64,000 nucleotides of DNA, taken from contig CM070508.1 of assembly GCA_036346375.1 (NCBI GenBank), positions 17,664,852-17,728,851 on the forward strand, given 5' to 3'. Shown in pieces: positions 1 to 11,851 of this stretch. The stretch comes from Guadua angustifolia (lineage: Eukaryota; Streptophyta; Magnoliopsida; Poales; Poaceae). Both the position numbers and the translations under genes were made by a program. A model generated the notes under the pieces. It saw only the letters and a list, made by a program, of their open reading frames with translations, was not told the DNA's origin and did no database searches. Positions within the stretch are counted from its first letter, which is position 1. Each line of letters begins with the position of its first letter.

Positions 1-243
1 TAGAAGAGATACCAAAATTTCATACCTTATCTTTGCTTAACCATCCCACTTGATTTTCCTCTAAATAGATGAGACTAATACTCAACTTGGCAATAAACAT
101 GTTAGTCTCATAGCAATATAATCATATTAGAGATTTGTCATTTGTTAAGCACTAAGTTAAGCATTTACACAATTATATAGATTGTCATTATATGCGTTTG
201 TCATTAATCACCAAAATAACATAAGTGCCTAGATGCACTTTCA
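1..243. repeat. Possible 3' end of a degraded LTR element
   Basis: This AT-rich stretch has no coding potential. It contains paired gagactaat / gttagtctca motifs and ends near 243 with a gcactttca-type sequence before the base composition changes. The same gagactaat...agttagtct motif occurs several times at 26,900-27,200, so both places may derive from one repeat family. Assignment to an LTR end is an inference from the CA terminus and the shared motifs. No start, primer site or coding sequence is visible because the window begins inside it. Confidence 0.25.
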
Positions 244-640
244 CCCTCTTTCTACCATTTGCCGTGGATTCCAGCGAGAAAAAGAAGAAGAAAAGAGAAG
301 AAAGAAGAGGAGAAGATAAGAGAAGAGAATAAAATTATCCAATGTAGTATACATTGAATTACATTTTTTATAGAGTGGCAAATCCTTAATTGCTATTCTA
401 CAAAGTGGAAAATCATCAATTATCAAAAAAAAAAGAAGAAGAAGAAGGGAGCAGCTAGGAATCGGATGTACGACATGAGCTTTTTCATTGTACGGCCCTC
501 TCTACCATCGGATCTCACTTATAGACGTTAATATCAACCCTTTGATGCAAAAAAAACATGAGAGGCAACAATTTGTTACTGAATTTGCAACAAAAAAATC
601 TTTCTTCAATGCACTTGACGAGGGCTGGATGCTCCTTGAC
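244..640. other. Non-coding stretch, purine-rich patches
   Basis: The sequence holds purine-rich runs (gaa/gag repeats around 270-330 and a-rich tracts around 424-450) and short chance ORFs only. I see no gene, RNA or recognisable element. Confidence 0.4.
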
Positions 641-1255
641 CGGCCGGCGCGCGGTCAATGGATCCCCCAGGCTCGTGAGGCCCCGACCACGAACTGGGTG
701 CATACTGAGGCGCTCGACCTAGAGCGCAGTGGGCTCGAGCTCGACCCCGCGTGACTTCGAGCTCGGGCGGGGTCACGTTCGAAGTCCTAGTCCGCCCTTG
801 GATTTCGGATCTGGCATTTGACCAGCAGTTACCAAGGCGCGGGTCGTAGGGATGACACAGAGTGCAAGCAAGTGCAGGCGATTCTGCTTGACTCTCAACG
901 TGCATGAAGGCCACTTCCCGAGGATCTCGCCCAGCCATTGCATGTAAAGGAGGTATAAAGGCCAAGACGCGCAGGCTCCGAAGGACAACGAAGACAACAC
1001 ACAGCTCACACTACAGCTCGAGTTAGGAGTCATCACTACTGTTTTGAGTTGTAGGCACCTCTCTGTACACAAATATAACAAGAATCACCGCCGCAAGGCG
1101 ACTGGAGTAGAGCTATTACCTTCACAGGGGCTCGAACCAGTATAAACCCTTGTCTCGTGCTCGTTGTCGTCTTGCTCCGACCATCACCACGATCGCTTTC
1201 TTCCTTCGTTTGAGCGAAACGCATCTAGGGTCCCATAATACACTGACCCCCACCT
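641..1255 (+). repeat. LTR-like remnant (probably Gypsy)
   Basis: This block is GC-richer than its flanks. It carries a TATA-like ggtataaagg at about 951-960, followed by a leader-like run and then short phrases that I associate with 3' parts of grass Gypsy LTRs (a gaaccagtataaacccttg phrase at about 1,134 and ctgaccccca at about 1,244). No second LTR, primer-binding site or gag follows, so it would be a solo or truncated LTR. Boundaries are approximate, and the family call rests on pattern memory rather than alignment. Confidence 0.3.
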
Positions 1256-3520
1256 CACTTTTTGCGGTTGGCGATCCCGATCGTCGACAGCACTAAACAT
1301 GAAAGCATAACTAAAAACATGCTAACAAATAAGAACTATAAAATACAACATTACGAGAAAATACTCCAACTAATATACATTATTGTTCCAAAAAATACGA
1401 AATCATTGGAAATTGATGCAAACATTTTGGAGAAGGTAATGCAACATTAATAGAAAACTCACGCAACAAATTGACTTAACTATTGCAACAATAGAGATGA
1501 TCTGAGATGAGGAAGAGAAGGAGGCTGGGCATGTTGTTGACCACGACGGCAGCAACTAACTTAGGGTCTTGCCTTTGCACTCGACCCCCACAGGCCATAC
1601 CACAACCTTGTCACTGGTCCTTTGCTACTCATCTGCCACCTCTGCCTTCCTCCAGCCTCCTCCCAAACAACCTAGCTTCTTGAAACATTGCAGCTTCTCG
1701 AAACACTACAATATCTCGAAGATATGACCCCAACATTTCAAAATCATCTATTGCAACAATAAGTGGCACCGGTTGCAACATTGAGAATTTTTTTGAGAAA
1801 AAATCTACTTCAAGACACCACAACATCCAAAAGATACAATCCCAACATTTCAAATCACCTATTGCAACAAATATCCTGATTGCTACAACAAATACATGGC
1901 ACTAATGAAATATTTGAGAAGACATATTGCAACAAAGGAAAACACCTCATGCAATAATTTGATAAAGTTGTCACAACAAATCGAATGAACACTTGCAATA
2001 AGCATACCCGAATAGGAGGAGGGGATCATACATTCAGGCATTGCCAATGAGCCAAGCTTGGAGGAGTGTAGCGGTGGCGCGTCTTCCACTCTTGACCAGC
2101 GCCTCATCATTTGCATCCAATCTCCTATAGATCCAGTGTGCTCCCCGTCGTGGTAGCTACAAATCCAATGAGCCCTGGCCACTCCTCGGAAAGGGGAGAT
2201 ATCTGATAAGCTCTGGCTATGGCAGAATGCCTTTCTTGAGCATGAATTAAACACTCATGCAACGTCTTTGTAGGAGCTCGCTGTAGCGATGCTAAGGGAG
2301 AGAGAGGAGGAGGAGGAGGAAGTCACATGAGTTAGGTGCAGGACTCCAGTTGGACTGGAGAAGGGTGGAGGAAGAGGAGTGAGTTGGGATGTAGGTGAGG
2401 AGGTTGGGATATTAGGAAGAAGAAGGTGTTAGAGGACATGGATAAGGTTTGCTTGGTAAGGTTTGCTTGGTAAGGTGGGGAGAACTAACGTGCGAGTGAA
2501 GCATTCAAATGGAGAGGACGTTCCATCGGCGTCTGTACGCTGTCATTACTAAATAAAATAAAATAAAACTACATGACAAGGAAATTAAAGTTAATTTATG
2601 GAATGATTTGATTTGCCCAAACGATATAATATTCCTCAATCGATCATTCCTTTTGTTATATATGTAAAATGTCGTCGGTTCGTGAAGTATGCTGTCTAAA
2701 GTAGATATCTGTTGGGGTCCTGTTTCTGGGGCTTTAGCTTAAGCTTGACGACACCGGCCCGGAACTGAAGCTTGGTTTCGATTGGAAGCTATCATCTCTA
2801 ATGGTGTTTTAGATTCTACAAACGTCAGAGAAGATGCAACCCATCTAAAGAGCTTAGGTTCTGATTGGAATGTAGAAATTTTATAGGAAATAATTCTCAA
2901 CACTAGCATAAAACAAGAAAAGAATTTCCGTGTTCCAAAATAGGGCCATCTTCAATGCCGAAAATGAAGTTTTCGAGGATCAAACAGGGTCACCCACTTA
3001 TAGTGTGCACTTCAAAAAAAAAAAACATAGACGTACAACATGTTAGAACATGTGCACATGCAAAACAAAAATGTGCAAAAATACGATCATATGTATATTG
3101 AAAAAAGAACAAAAGAAATGAACTATTATATTTCAAAAGATGAGTGCAATCTTTTTTTATCTTTTATTAAGTGTACAAATGCACAAACAATAAATTGGGT
3201 GTATAAGAACTCGAGTTCCTATCTTAATTTTCCCCTAAATTTCCTTGTAATAATAAGAAGGTAAAGTTTCTTCCTGGAAGCTTCTTTTTACTTTCCAGGA
3301 GAAGCTAAGCCTACATGGTTCTTGCAGCCCAATTTCTTGCAGTTTTTATTCAGGCAATGCATCTTTAGTTGGGTCGCTATTCAGCTTTGGGACATTGGGT
3401 GCGGCCGAACAACATAACCAGGCCGATTGCCCGCGTACATTAAGAACCACTACAACCTCGGTAAATTTTGTCCTCACACACTATTTTTTTTTCAGTTTTA
3501 GTCTTTTTCAAATGAAATTG
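1256..3520. other. Intergenic, old repeats, no gene
   Basis: There is no convincing coding region. An imperfect tandem duplication lies at about 1,718-1,766 and 1,829-1,872: both copies read gata(t/c)...ccaacatttcaaat(c)...tattgcaacaa. The motif ttgcaaca recurs many times between 1,480 and 1,990. A short direct repeat (aggtttgcttggta) lies at about 2,446-2,472. The ORFs here are short, overlapping and of low complexity. Confidence 0.4.
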
Positions 3521-3744
3521 TAAATCTAACTATTTCTCGACCGTGAAAACACTAGCAGACAATATATGTCACCTACGACAGTCCCTTACCTTAGCGGGCA
3601 TCTACCGAGAGCTTGGGTACCTCATCCTGCCGAGCTTAGGTACTATGCTAACTTGTCTACTGCGATGAATGCGGTGTAGGTGAACTAGCCAGTTATGAGA
3701 GTCATCATGCCGTGTTCCTAGGGTCGAGAAAGGAGTTAGATTTA
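3521..3744. mobile_element. Small inverted-repeat element (MITE-like, 224 bp)
   Basis: The left edge taaatctaactatttctcga is mirrored by the right edge, whose reverse complement reads taaatctaact-cctttctcga. This gives terminal inverted repeats of about 22 bp with one or two mismatches. The interior is non-coding. The repeats run into the flanking TAAAT, so the exact target duplication cannot be separated. The superfamily is not assigned. Confidence 0.5.
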
Positions 3745-3954
3745 TAATTTTATTCAGAAGAATGATCAAAAGTTAAAAAACAAAAGTGTGCAAGTGGACC
3801 ACATAGATTAAAGCTTCATTTGTAAGATGGTGTGCATGGCCCATACATGTCCAGGGCATACACACGGAGATACACTACACCGGCAATGGGCTCCCCAAGT
3901 ACGTACGTGCGTGCGCTCGCTCAGGGGGTGGAGTCAACACTAGACCTAGATTTA

Positions 3955-3994
<40 letters not shown>

Positions 3995-4104
3995 TTTTGC
4001 TACCGTCAGCTTCAAAGCACAGATCATCCCGTGCTTCAGGCCCGATTTTTCAAAATCCGTGACAAAAATGTTCGATCCGAACCATTCATCTTCTTCATCT
4101 TGTT
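3745..4104. repeat. Non-coding spacer with (TA)n(GA)n microsatellite
   Basis: A compound dinucleotide repeat, TA run then GA run, occupies about 3,955-3,994, just outside the large MULE. A similar compound repeat occurs at 26,778-26,813. Nothing else is recognised. Confidence 0.7.
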
Positions 4105-4276
4105 GAAATATAGAAATAATATGCCGAAAAAATTTATAGAAATACCCACTTGTCGCAATTCCAAAATGCGACAAAACATATATCGCAATTCCAAAATGCG
4201 ACAAAACATATATCGCAATTTTGAATTGCGACTAACCTCTCTGTTCACCTCTCTGTCGCAATTTCAAATTGCGACA
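4105..4276 (+). repeat. Left MULE TIR with palindromic unit array
   Basis: After the end-proximal gaaataatatgccgaaaaaa come four roughly 20-bp palindromes of the form tcgcaatt-cc/tt-aaatgcga, separated by short spacers (aaaacatata; ctaacctctctgttcacctctctg). The partner array is at 20,483-20,642. Each unit can fold on itself as well as pair with the other end of the element. Confidence 0.8.
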
Positions 4277-4344
4277 GAGAGTATTAACGCACGGGCGCCC
4301 GGCCTTTAGCCTCATTTCAACCGAGCGCCCAGCCGTCTCGTCGC

Positions 4345-4515
4345 CGGAGAAAAAGAGAGGAGAGGGGAGAGGAAGAAAAGGAGAAGAGGGGAGGAGAGGA
4401 GGGGAGGGGAGGAAGAGGAGGAAGGAGAGGAGGAGGAGGAAGAGGAGGAAGGAGAGGAGGAGGAGGAGGAGGAGGAGGAGGAGGAAGAGTGGAGGAAGAG
4501 GAGGAGGATTTCGTC
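4345..4515 (+). repeat. Polypurine (GGA)n tract
   Basis: About 170 bases are almost purely A/G, built of gga, gag and gaa triplets. It sits between the left TIR and the transposase gene, where a leader would lie. The Arg/Gly-rich and Ser-rich ORFs read from it on the two strands are low-complexity artefacts. Confidence 0.8.
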
Positions 4516-6880
4516 GCAGATTGAGGTAAATTTTTCTGTCATTATTTTAATTTCGGTTGTAGTGGTCGAATTAGGGTTAGCAATAGTTTATTAGAGTTGA
4601 ATTTCGGTTGTATTAGGAATTAGAAAATGATTGTATTAGGAATTAGGGTTAGCAATAGTTTATTTCGGTTGTATTAGTAATTTTTTAGAAAAACGATTTA
4701 GTGATTTTGAATTTAGTAGTTATTATCGGAAAATGATATAGGTACGAGATTAATTAGGGTTAACAATAGTTTATTTAAATTGACGATTTAGCGATTGAAT
4801 TGTGTAGAATTTTAATTATTTAGTAGCTAGTACACGGGGGTTGTGCCGTGTGTTCCCAAAACCTGCACATGCTGTCCCGGCACATGGTAGGTTAAGAGTA
4901 TCGACGCGGCGCCATTCAACCTGCGCAATAGCAAAAATATTTATCATAGAACAAAATGATATTACCTGTTGTTTTTGTAGCAGAACAGAACAAAATTGAT
5001 ATTGAAATATAAAAATTGTAGTAAACCAGGGAGTAGGGGGTATAGAGTTATAATACCGGGTGTAGAATATGTCGTCGTATGAGTAGATTAAGAGTTGAAA
5101 GGTGGTAGAGTTTTGTCGTGCCATCATTAAAAATCCATGAAATGTTTGACAGGTATGGACGAACGAGTAGAATTTAAAATACACTATGGAGAAGGGGTTC
5201 CACATATGGGTGCACAAGAGGTGTAACTTAGTCATTTCCCAAGTGTTATGGCTGGCCTGTCACGTGTTGGTGAGCGTTCGTAGGGCACGGTTAACAGATG
5301 GTTGTACCACATGTTTTCGTTGGATAGAAAATTGCATGATCTGAAGCTGCACGGAGTGGGGTCTCAGAGACGGGATTAAATGTACTAGGAGTTAGTAGAA
5401 CTGAAGGGGCCGAAGTCCTAGAGCTCGTACATAAGATTGGCAACTAAAAATGGTTGGCCATTAGTGTTGTTGGCGCAAGCATTTGAGAAAACCAATACTA
5501 ACCATACGATGCAGGGGGAGGTTGGTGGTGATGAACCAGATGTTCCAAATCCAGATGAGGAAGCTGATGTTCCAAATCCAGATGTTCAGGAACCATTGGG
5601 CGTGGCAGACGAGGGAGAAAACATTGAATCGTTGGTTGAAGCAATGGAGGCAGAAAGCCAGGAATATGAGAATTTGAGTAACAACACAGACGATGAAGAG
5701 CATTTCCCTACGGAGTGGGATGCATGTCAGTTTGATAGATTGGTGGTCGACAAGGGTGAACACTTCCCGTGGCAGTCAGATAGGAATGAGGTGAGGCAAG
5801 GTGCTATTTACAAGAATAAGTTTGAGGTTGTAAAGCGTGTGATATGGGCGATTAGTGTCGCCAGAGAACCTTTAAGGTTGTGAAGTCAGACAAGCAGATG
5901 TTTGATGTCAGATGCTAGATGGAGGGTTGCCAATGGTGTGTGCATGTGTACTAGTCTAAATGGGATACCGTTTGAAAGTGTTCTATAGTCGTTTCACACA
6001 CATGCGTGCTTACGGAGTCTGCCCAATCGCATAGAAACATATCTTCAGGTTTTGTTGCAAGTGCAATGTATGGGGAGATTGTGGGCAACCTGGATTTAGA
6101 GCCACGTGCCATCATACTTGCAATAGAGCAGAGGTTTCAGTACACCATAAGCTATGCGAAAGCGTGGAGAGCGAAGCAGAAGGCTTTGGAAACTAGATTT
6201 GGTACATTCGAAGACTCGTATCAGAACCTATCAGGTATGCTTGAGGTGATCAAGGAAAGAAATCCTAGAACTTATGTCGATATTTGTGAGTGTCCCACGC
6301 AGCGCTTCCCTGGGAAGATGGTACTCAAGTAGGCATTCTTTGCTTTCGATGCATGTGTCAACGCGTTCAGACATTGACGTCCGTTGTTATGTGTTGTTGG
6401 GACATTCTTGACTGGAAAGCACAAAGGTCAGATATTGACTGCCATATTAGTTGATGGCAATAATCAGGTTCTTCCAGTAGCGCTCGCATTCGTGGAGGGT
6501 GAGAACACAGAAAGCTGGCTTTGGTTTCTGAGGAACGTGAAAGTTGGTGTCATGGATCAACGCCCTGGAGTTTGTGTTATACACGATCGGCACCCCGGGC
6601 TGTTGTAGGCAGTCGTGCAGTTGCAGAAAGGTGCTGAAGAAACACATCCATGGCCTGATATGTGAAGTAGGTGGTGCAAGCGGCACATGGGTGCTAACTT
6701 CTACAAGCAGTTCAAGAACAAAGACCTTACAAAGCTTTTTAAGAGGTTGTACGACCAGACCCAACAGAGAAAGTTTGATGCACTGTGGAAGAAGTTGGAC
6801 GAGCTAACATCGAGGCATACAGCAGAGGCAGTGAAGAGGCCAATTCCTAGCACAGAGGAAGCCCTAGTAGCATTGGAAGT

Positions 6881-7517
6881 ATCACTTGTAGGATCGATAT
6901 ACACCAATATAGCAATCAGAGGGGGGGTGAATGATTGCGCGAAAGCTAAAATCAAAATTTTCTTGATTCACAAAACCCCCTAAATTAATTATAAAATATT
7001 GCTCTCGGTTTCAACAAAAAACAGATTAACAAATGTTCACTAAAACCATAATTCCTGAAGATCCAACTGTCCGATTGATGTGATTCTTATTGCGTTAGTT
7101 TTGGATTTGAATCTAGTTTATACAGTTAAAATTTCAGATCAATTCAACGGTTAGATCTTTAGGAATTTTAGTTTTAGTGAACGTGTATCAGTGTGTTTTT
7201 ATTTGGTCTAGCGTCTGAATCGGTAAAATTGTGAAGAAAATAACTTTAGATCCGTAGATTCGATCGAGTTGATTTTTATTGGGTTAGCTTGCAAGTTGAG
7301 TCTACTTTCTACAGTTAAAATTTCACATCAATCTAACGGTGAGATCATCAGAAATTACTATTTTAGTAGACGTGTATTTCTCTGTTTTTGTCGAATCCGA
7401 ATTAGGCAATTTGAGTTCGAATTAGGGTGTTTCAAAAATTATCAAAAATTTGATTTTAGCTTCCGCGCAATCATTCACCCCCCTCTGATTGCTAATTTAG
7501 TATATATCGATCCTACA
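6881..7517 (+). repeat. 5' LTR, truncated and capped by an inverted LTR end
   Basis: Bases from about 7,060 to 7,517 match the last 500 bases of the right LTR (13,080-13,554). The first 90 bases instead match the reverse complement of the LTR 3' end: tgtaggatcgatata at 6,887 mirrors tatatcgatcctaca at 13,540-13,554. The six bases before it, atcact, resemble the inverted start of the primer site (agtggtat). Upstream LTR sequence with the promoter is missing. An internal repeat of about 180 bp (gaatctagtttatacagttaaaattt / gagtctactttctacagttaaaattt type) is present here and in the right LTR. Confidence 0.7.
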
Positions 7518-7519
7518 AG

Positions 7520-7532
7520 TGGTATCAGAGCC
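7520..7532 (+). promoter_or_regulatory. Primer-binding site (initiator tRNA-Met type)
   Basis: tggtatcagagcc follows the LTR end CCTACA after two bases. This is the usual complement to the 3' end of plant initiator tRNA-Met, used to prime minus-strand synthesis. Confidence 0.9.
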
Positions 7533-7576
7533 TAGTTTTTCTAATTAATCTTAACCGGTGATTAGAAACCGTAGCG

Positions 7577-10179
7577 ATGGATAGGTATTCGACAAAACCT
7601 TGTGTTTTCGATGGTGTTGATTTTCAGTTCTGGAAAGCGAAGATGGAGGCGTACATTCAAGCTCAGGGCTTTGCAATCTGGGAGAAGGTATACAAGCCAT
7701 ATCAAGTACCCGAGAATGATGAAGTCAATGTAACCAATCAAGCACATGTTGAGGCAAACAGCAAAGCACGAAATTTGATCATCCAAGGATTGGGAAGAAG
7801 CGACTTCGACCGTGTGATCCATCTCAAGTCGGCATATGAGGTATGGAAATCTCTTTGTGATTATCATGAGGGTTCTAACACTGTCAAAGAGGTTAAATCG
7901 GGATATATATAAGAAAGAATACATGCGATTTGAGATGAAACCTGGTGAGTCGCTAGATGATTTCTTTGCACGCTTTAATAAAATTCTTAGCAATTTGCGT
8001 GCTGTTGGAGTTAGCTTTGATGATGATGCTAATGCTAGACAATTGCTTGGTGCATTAGACATGTCAATTTGGGAGATGAAAGTTACATCCATTAGAGAAT
8101 CAACTGTTATGAGTACACTTACTTTAGATGTTCTTTTCTCTAAATTAAAAACTCATGAATTGGATGTTCTTGCTAGAAAGAATGATCATAAATCAATTGC
8201 ATTGACCTCCCAATCTAGCATGTCTCAGAATAGTGCTTCTTCAAGTTTTGCTTTGTCTTTCTTGTCTTCACTAACCGATGAACAGATTGAAGAATTTCCT
8301 GAAGAAGACTTGGCACTACTCTCTTCTCGTTTTAATAAAGCTTTGCAGAATGTGAGAATGAGGAAGAGAGTTGGTGGTGGCCCTCCAAGATGCTATGAGT
8401 GTGGTGATCTCAACCACATTCGTCCAAATTATCCTAAACTTACAGGTAAAGCATCAAGGGAGGAGAAGGACAATGACAAAAGAAAAGAGAAGAAGTTTTC
8501 TCCAAGAAATGGAAAAAAGAAAAGCTTCATCAACAGCAAAGTTGTCCACCGGGTTCTTTCCGCTCTTGAACAAGTCAATTTGAGCGATGTGGATTCGGAG
8601 AGCAGCGAGGATGATGCAACTCTAAGCAAGCATGAATTGACAAGCTTATGTCTCATGGCTAGAAGTGAGGAAAGCTTCACCGAGGACGATCACGACAACG
8701 ACTTTAATGAGGTAGAACCTTCTTACGATGAATTAGCTATTGCTGTTGCTCGTCTTGGTAAATTGCTTGATAGACGTGACAAGAAAATTAAGAAACATGA
8801 TATTATTGTGGAGTCATTGAATGCTGAAATTGATAGACTTAAAACTTTGATTCCTGATGATGATGCTTGCAAATTATGTGACTTAATTTACAATGAGCTT
8901 ACTTTGCTTAGAAAAGAACATGTTACCTTGTTAGAGCAAATTAATGCTGAAAAAGAGAAAAATGAGAAACTTGTTAAACATGTTAGTTGTTCTACTGTTG
9001 ATTTGCATGATTCAACTCCTTGTTTTAAATGCTCCACACTTGAATTGAAGTTGAATGATGCTAATGGTAGAGTTTCTCAAATGACCAATGATTTGCTCAC
9101 ACATGAGGTTCTTTCATGCTCAACTTGTCGCAAGCAAAAAGAAAAAGTGGACGTTCCATGTAATAATTGTTTAACTCTTTCTCGAAAGGTTGATTACTTG
9201 AAAAAATCTTTAGAACGTTTCACTAAAGGAAAGAAAAACCTAAACATGATTTTGGATCAATCAAAAGTTAGCACTTATCACAAAGGTTTAGGTTTTGATT
9301 CTTATGCTCATCATAAATCACATGCTCCCACTGTTGTTAGGAAAAATATCCTGTGCAATCACCCCTCCCGGTGAAACCACCGTGCAACTGAACTAAAAAA
9401 AGTTTCAAAAAATTCTGAAAAAAATCATGGATGTACATCTCAACTTACCCCACCTACATATAAAATTTCATGATCAAATTCATCTTATACTAGCAGTTAC
9501 AAAAAGACAAATTTAGCATGAATAAAGTGATTTTTTACTGTTCATCACTATTCATTTTGCTGTTTGTTTTTTGTAACTGCTAGTATAGGATGAATTTGAT
9601 CATGAAATTTTATATGTAGGTGGGGTAAGTTGAGATGTACATCCATGATTTTTTTCAGAATTTTTTGAAACTTTTTTTAGTTCAGTTGCACGGTGGTTTC
9701 ACGGAGGGGGGGTTGCACCGGATATGTTGCCCTGTTGTTAAGGCACTTGAATGTGGAAAACTTGAAATTGTCAATGAGTCTAAGAAAATTGCTTTTAAGT
9801 CTGCTGGTGTTTTACCTTCTACTATGATGAATGCAAATGTTACTTCTGTTTCTAAAACTAAACATCATGTTAAGTACACTTGCACTCATTGTGGTAGAGA
9901 TGGACACTTAATAGATTTTTGCTTTAGGCTAGCCAAACAGCAAAAGAAAGAAAAGCTATGGCTAGATCTCATTTTAGGAAGGCACATGTCACTCCTCATT
10001 TTGTGCCTAGGGTGATGCAAACATCTTTTATTGAAAGAAACATGAGAAAGGGCAAATCTGTTTTTGTGAACAAGCATACTCGTGTTGTGCCTACTCGTCG
10101 TGTGTCTCAGTACTGGATTCCCAAATGCTTTATTTCTAACCCCAGTACCGAGGCCTCGACATCTTCTCGTACTATGTAG
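7577..10179 (+). pseudogene. Copia gag (UBN2-type), broken
   Basis: The start MDRYSTKPCVFDGVDFQFW is a typical Copia gag N-terminus. A frameshift near 7,890-7,905 moves reading from the first ORF (7,577-7,912) to a long second one (through 9,339). The zinc knuckle at about 8,388 reads CYECGDLNHIRPNY, with the final Cys replaced by Tyr. A Cys-rich, coiled-coil-like section follows (8,750-9,290). A 392-bp MITE interrupts it at 9,340-9,731; removing it with one TSD copy restores reading into KALECGKLEIV and a second zinc knuckle (CTHCGRDGHLIDFC, about 9,885). A further frameshift lies near 9,955, before YWIPKCFISNPS and a stop at 10,177. No pol domain follows. Confidence 0.8.
9340..9731. mobile_element. 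MULE-type MITE, copy 1 (TSD CTGTTGTTA)
   Basis: This is a 392-bp, nearly complete foldback: both arms contain ccaccgtgcaactgaac, aaaaaattctgaaaaaaatc and acatataaaatttcatgatc in opposite orientation. A perfect 9-bp target duplication CTGTTGTTA (9,331-9,339 and 9,732-9,740) points to Mutator-type insertion. Two relatives lie at 33,931 and 34,395. Confidence 0.9.
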
Positions 10180-11851
10180 GTTTTTCAGATGCGGGTTGGA
10201 GAACAGAAGTTTAGTGGATCTTGGTCTATTGCAAGATGGGATCAAGACTTGGATGGTTCTCACCCTTGAGATGATTTTCAAGACGCATGCGCAATAATTC
10301 TTCATCTACTTTGTGAGCTATTTTAGACACTCATGTCCTTTACATTCACAGATATCTAATTGTGGCATGAGATGAAATGATTGTTCATATGCTCATTTGT
10401 ATTCCCTGGCATGTTCAATAATGTTGTATTTTATATCATGCCTTTCATGCTTTGAATTCACTTATCATGATTCATGCTTATGCTTAATTGAACATACCAT
10501 GATAACTCAAGCACATGTATATCATCATATCCTCTCTGTTGATCTCATTGGTTATCCATTTGAGGGGGAGTTATTGGATTTTTTTTGTGAAAGGTTTTTT
10601 TGATTGCTTTTGGGAGGTTTGTTCTTTCAAGCCTTTTGTTTTTAAGTTTATTCCCTTCAAGTGATAATTTTGAAGATGTTTTTTTAAGATGGTTGTTTTG
10701 AGGGGGAGCTTGTGAAAAACCTTATAATATTTTGTATAATGCTTTTTATTTTGTGTGTTCCTTAAATGAAAAACAAAAAAAATGAAAAATAGTAAAAGTA
10801 CTGAGCATTGTATTTCATACACATATGTCATTTGAAGCCATGTTTATGCTACAAAGGTCTTTGCAACTTCCTATTTATACATATATGGTGTAGTTTATGT
10901 CATGACTTTTTAAACGGAATGACAATTTGAATTAAATCTTGTCATGGTTGAACTTTCTTGGCTATCTTGATCCTACTCAAAAAGTGCTAAATATGAAAGT
11001 TAAGTACTAAAGCTAAAAGAGTGATTGTTGATAAATACAAGAACAAGGTTTTGTACTGTCTCACTTCTTGTTTACGAGACAGCTTATCATTGCACTTTGA
11101 TATGAACTTGGAAGAGGTTGTGTATGACCGAAACCATGAAACCTTAAGCTTGTGATTGCTTGGCATGGTTGAAAAGTAAGGCTGATGGTGCATGTAATTC
11201 CTTGCAATTGTTATTATTGCAATCAAAGTAATGAATCAGTTTTTCAAAGCACAAATAAAGTGCACAAAAATTCAATATTTTTAGGTTTTAAGATTGTTGA
11301 GAAAGGGAGATCATGCCATGCAAAAAATAGTTAATAGTACTTGATTTCTAGTTATGCTTACTCTATATTGTTTATGTGTAGATTTGAGGGTGCAAATACT
11401 GTTGATAGCATGATTTGGTGATCAAGTTGTTCCATTTGTGCATCATTCATAATGCTCAGTACATAAAAAAAAGGAAAACAATAACATAAAGGGGGAGAAG
11501 TTTCTCTTTTGTTCTCTTTTTGCATTCTTGATGAATCCATTGTCAAAGGGGGAGAAATTTTGGAATCAAAGGGAGATTTTTTTTGTTACACATTGCACAT
11601 TCACACACACATTTCTTCTTTCTGTTAGGGGGAGTTTCTCTTTGTCATAGGGGAGATTTCTTTTTAGATAAGAGGAGATTTTGTTTCTTCTTTGTAGGGG
11701 GATATTTTCTCTCTTTGTCTTTTGGTCACCTTTTGGTCACCTTGTTTGTCTTTTTATTTTATAAACAAAATTTCTTACATCTGTTCTTGTGAGGTGAATG
11801 CCAATGTTCAGGTCCAAATAGTGTTGCCAATGTTTTCATCAAGGGGGAGAT
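10180..11851 (+). other. Copia 3' non-coding region with repeated polypurine tracts
   Basis: No coding sequence is seen where pol would normally be. Polypurine motifs agggggag recur at about 10,565, 10,690, 11,490, 11,548, 11,626 and 11,841. The last (aagggggagattg) is placed to prime plus-strand synthesis immediately before the right LTR; the others look like duplicated or alternative tracts. Confidence 0.6.

Noticed and set aside
1883..2254. 123-aa minus-strand ORF
   Set aside because: No family resemblance, lies among degenerate repeats, and has no promoter or splice context.
4113..4276. Regularly spaced palindromes considered as a CRISPR-like array
   Set aside because: The units are self-complementary, spacers are short and repeated, and the same array sits inverted at the other MULE end in a plant genome.
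4269..4542. Arg/Gly-rich and Ser-rich ORFs
   Set aside because: Both are translations of the (GGA)n polypurine tract.
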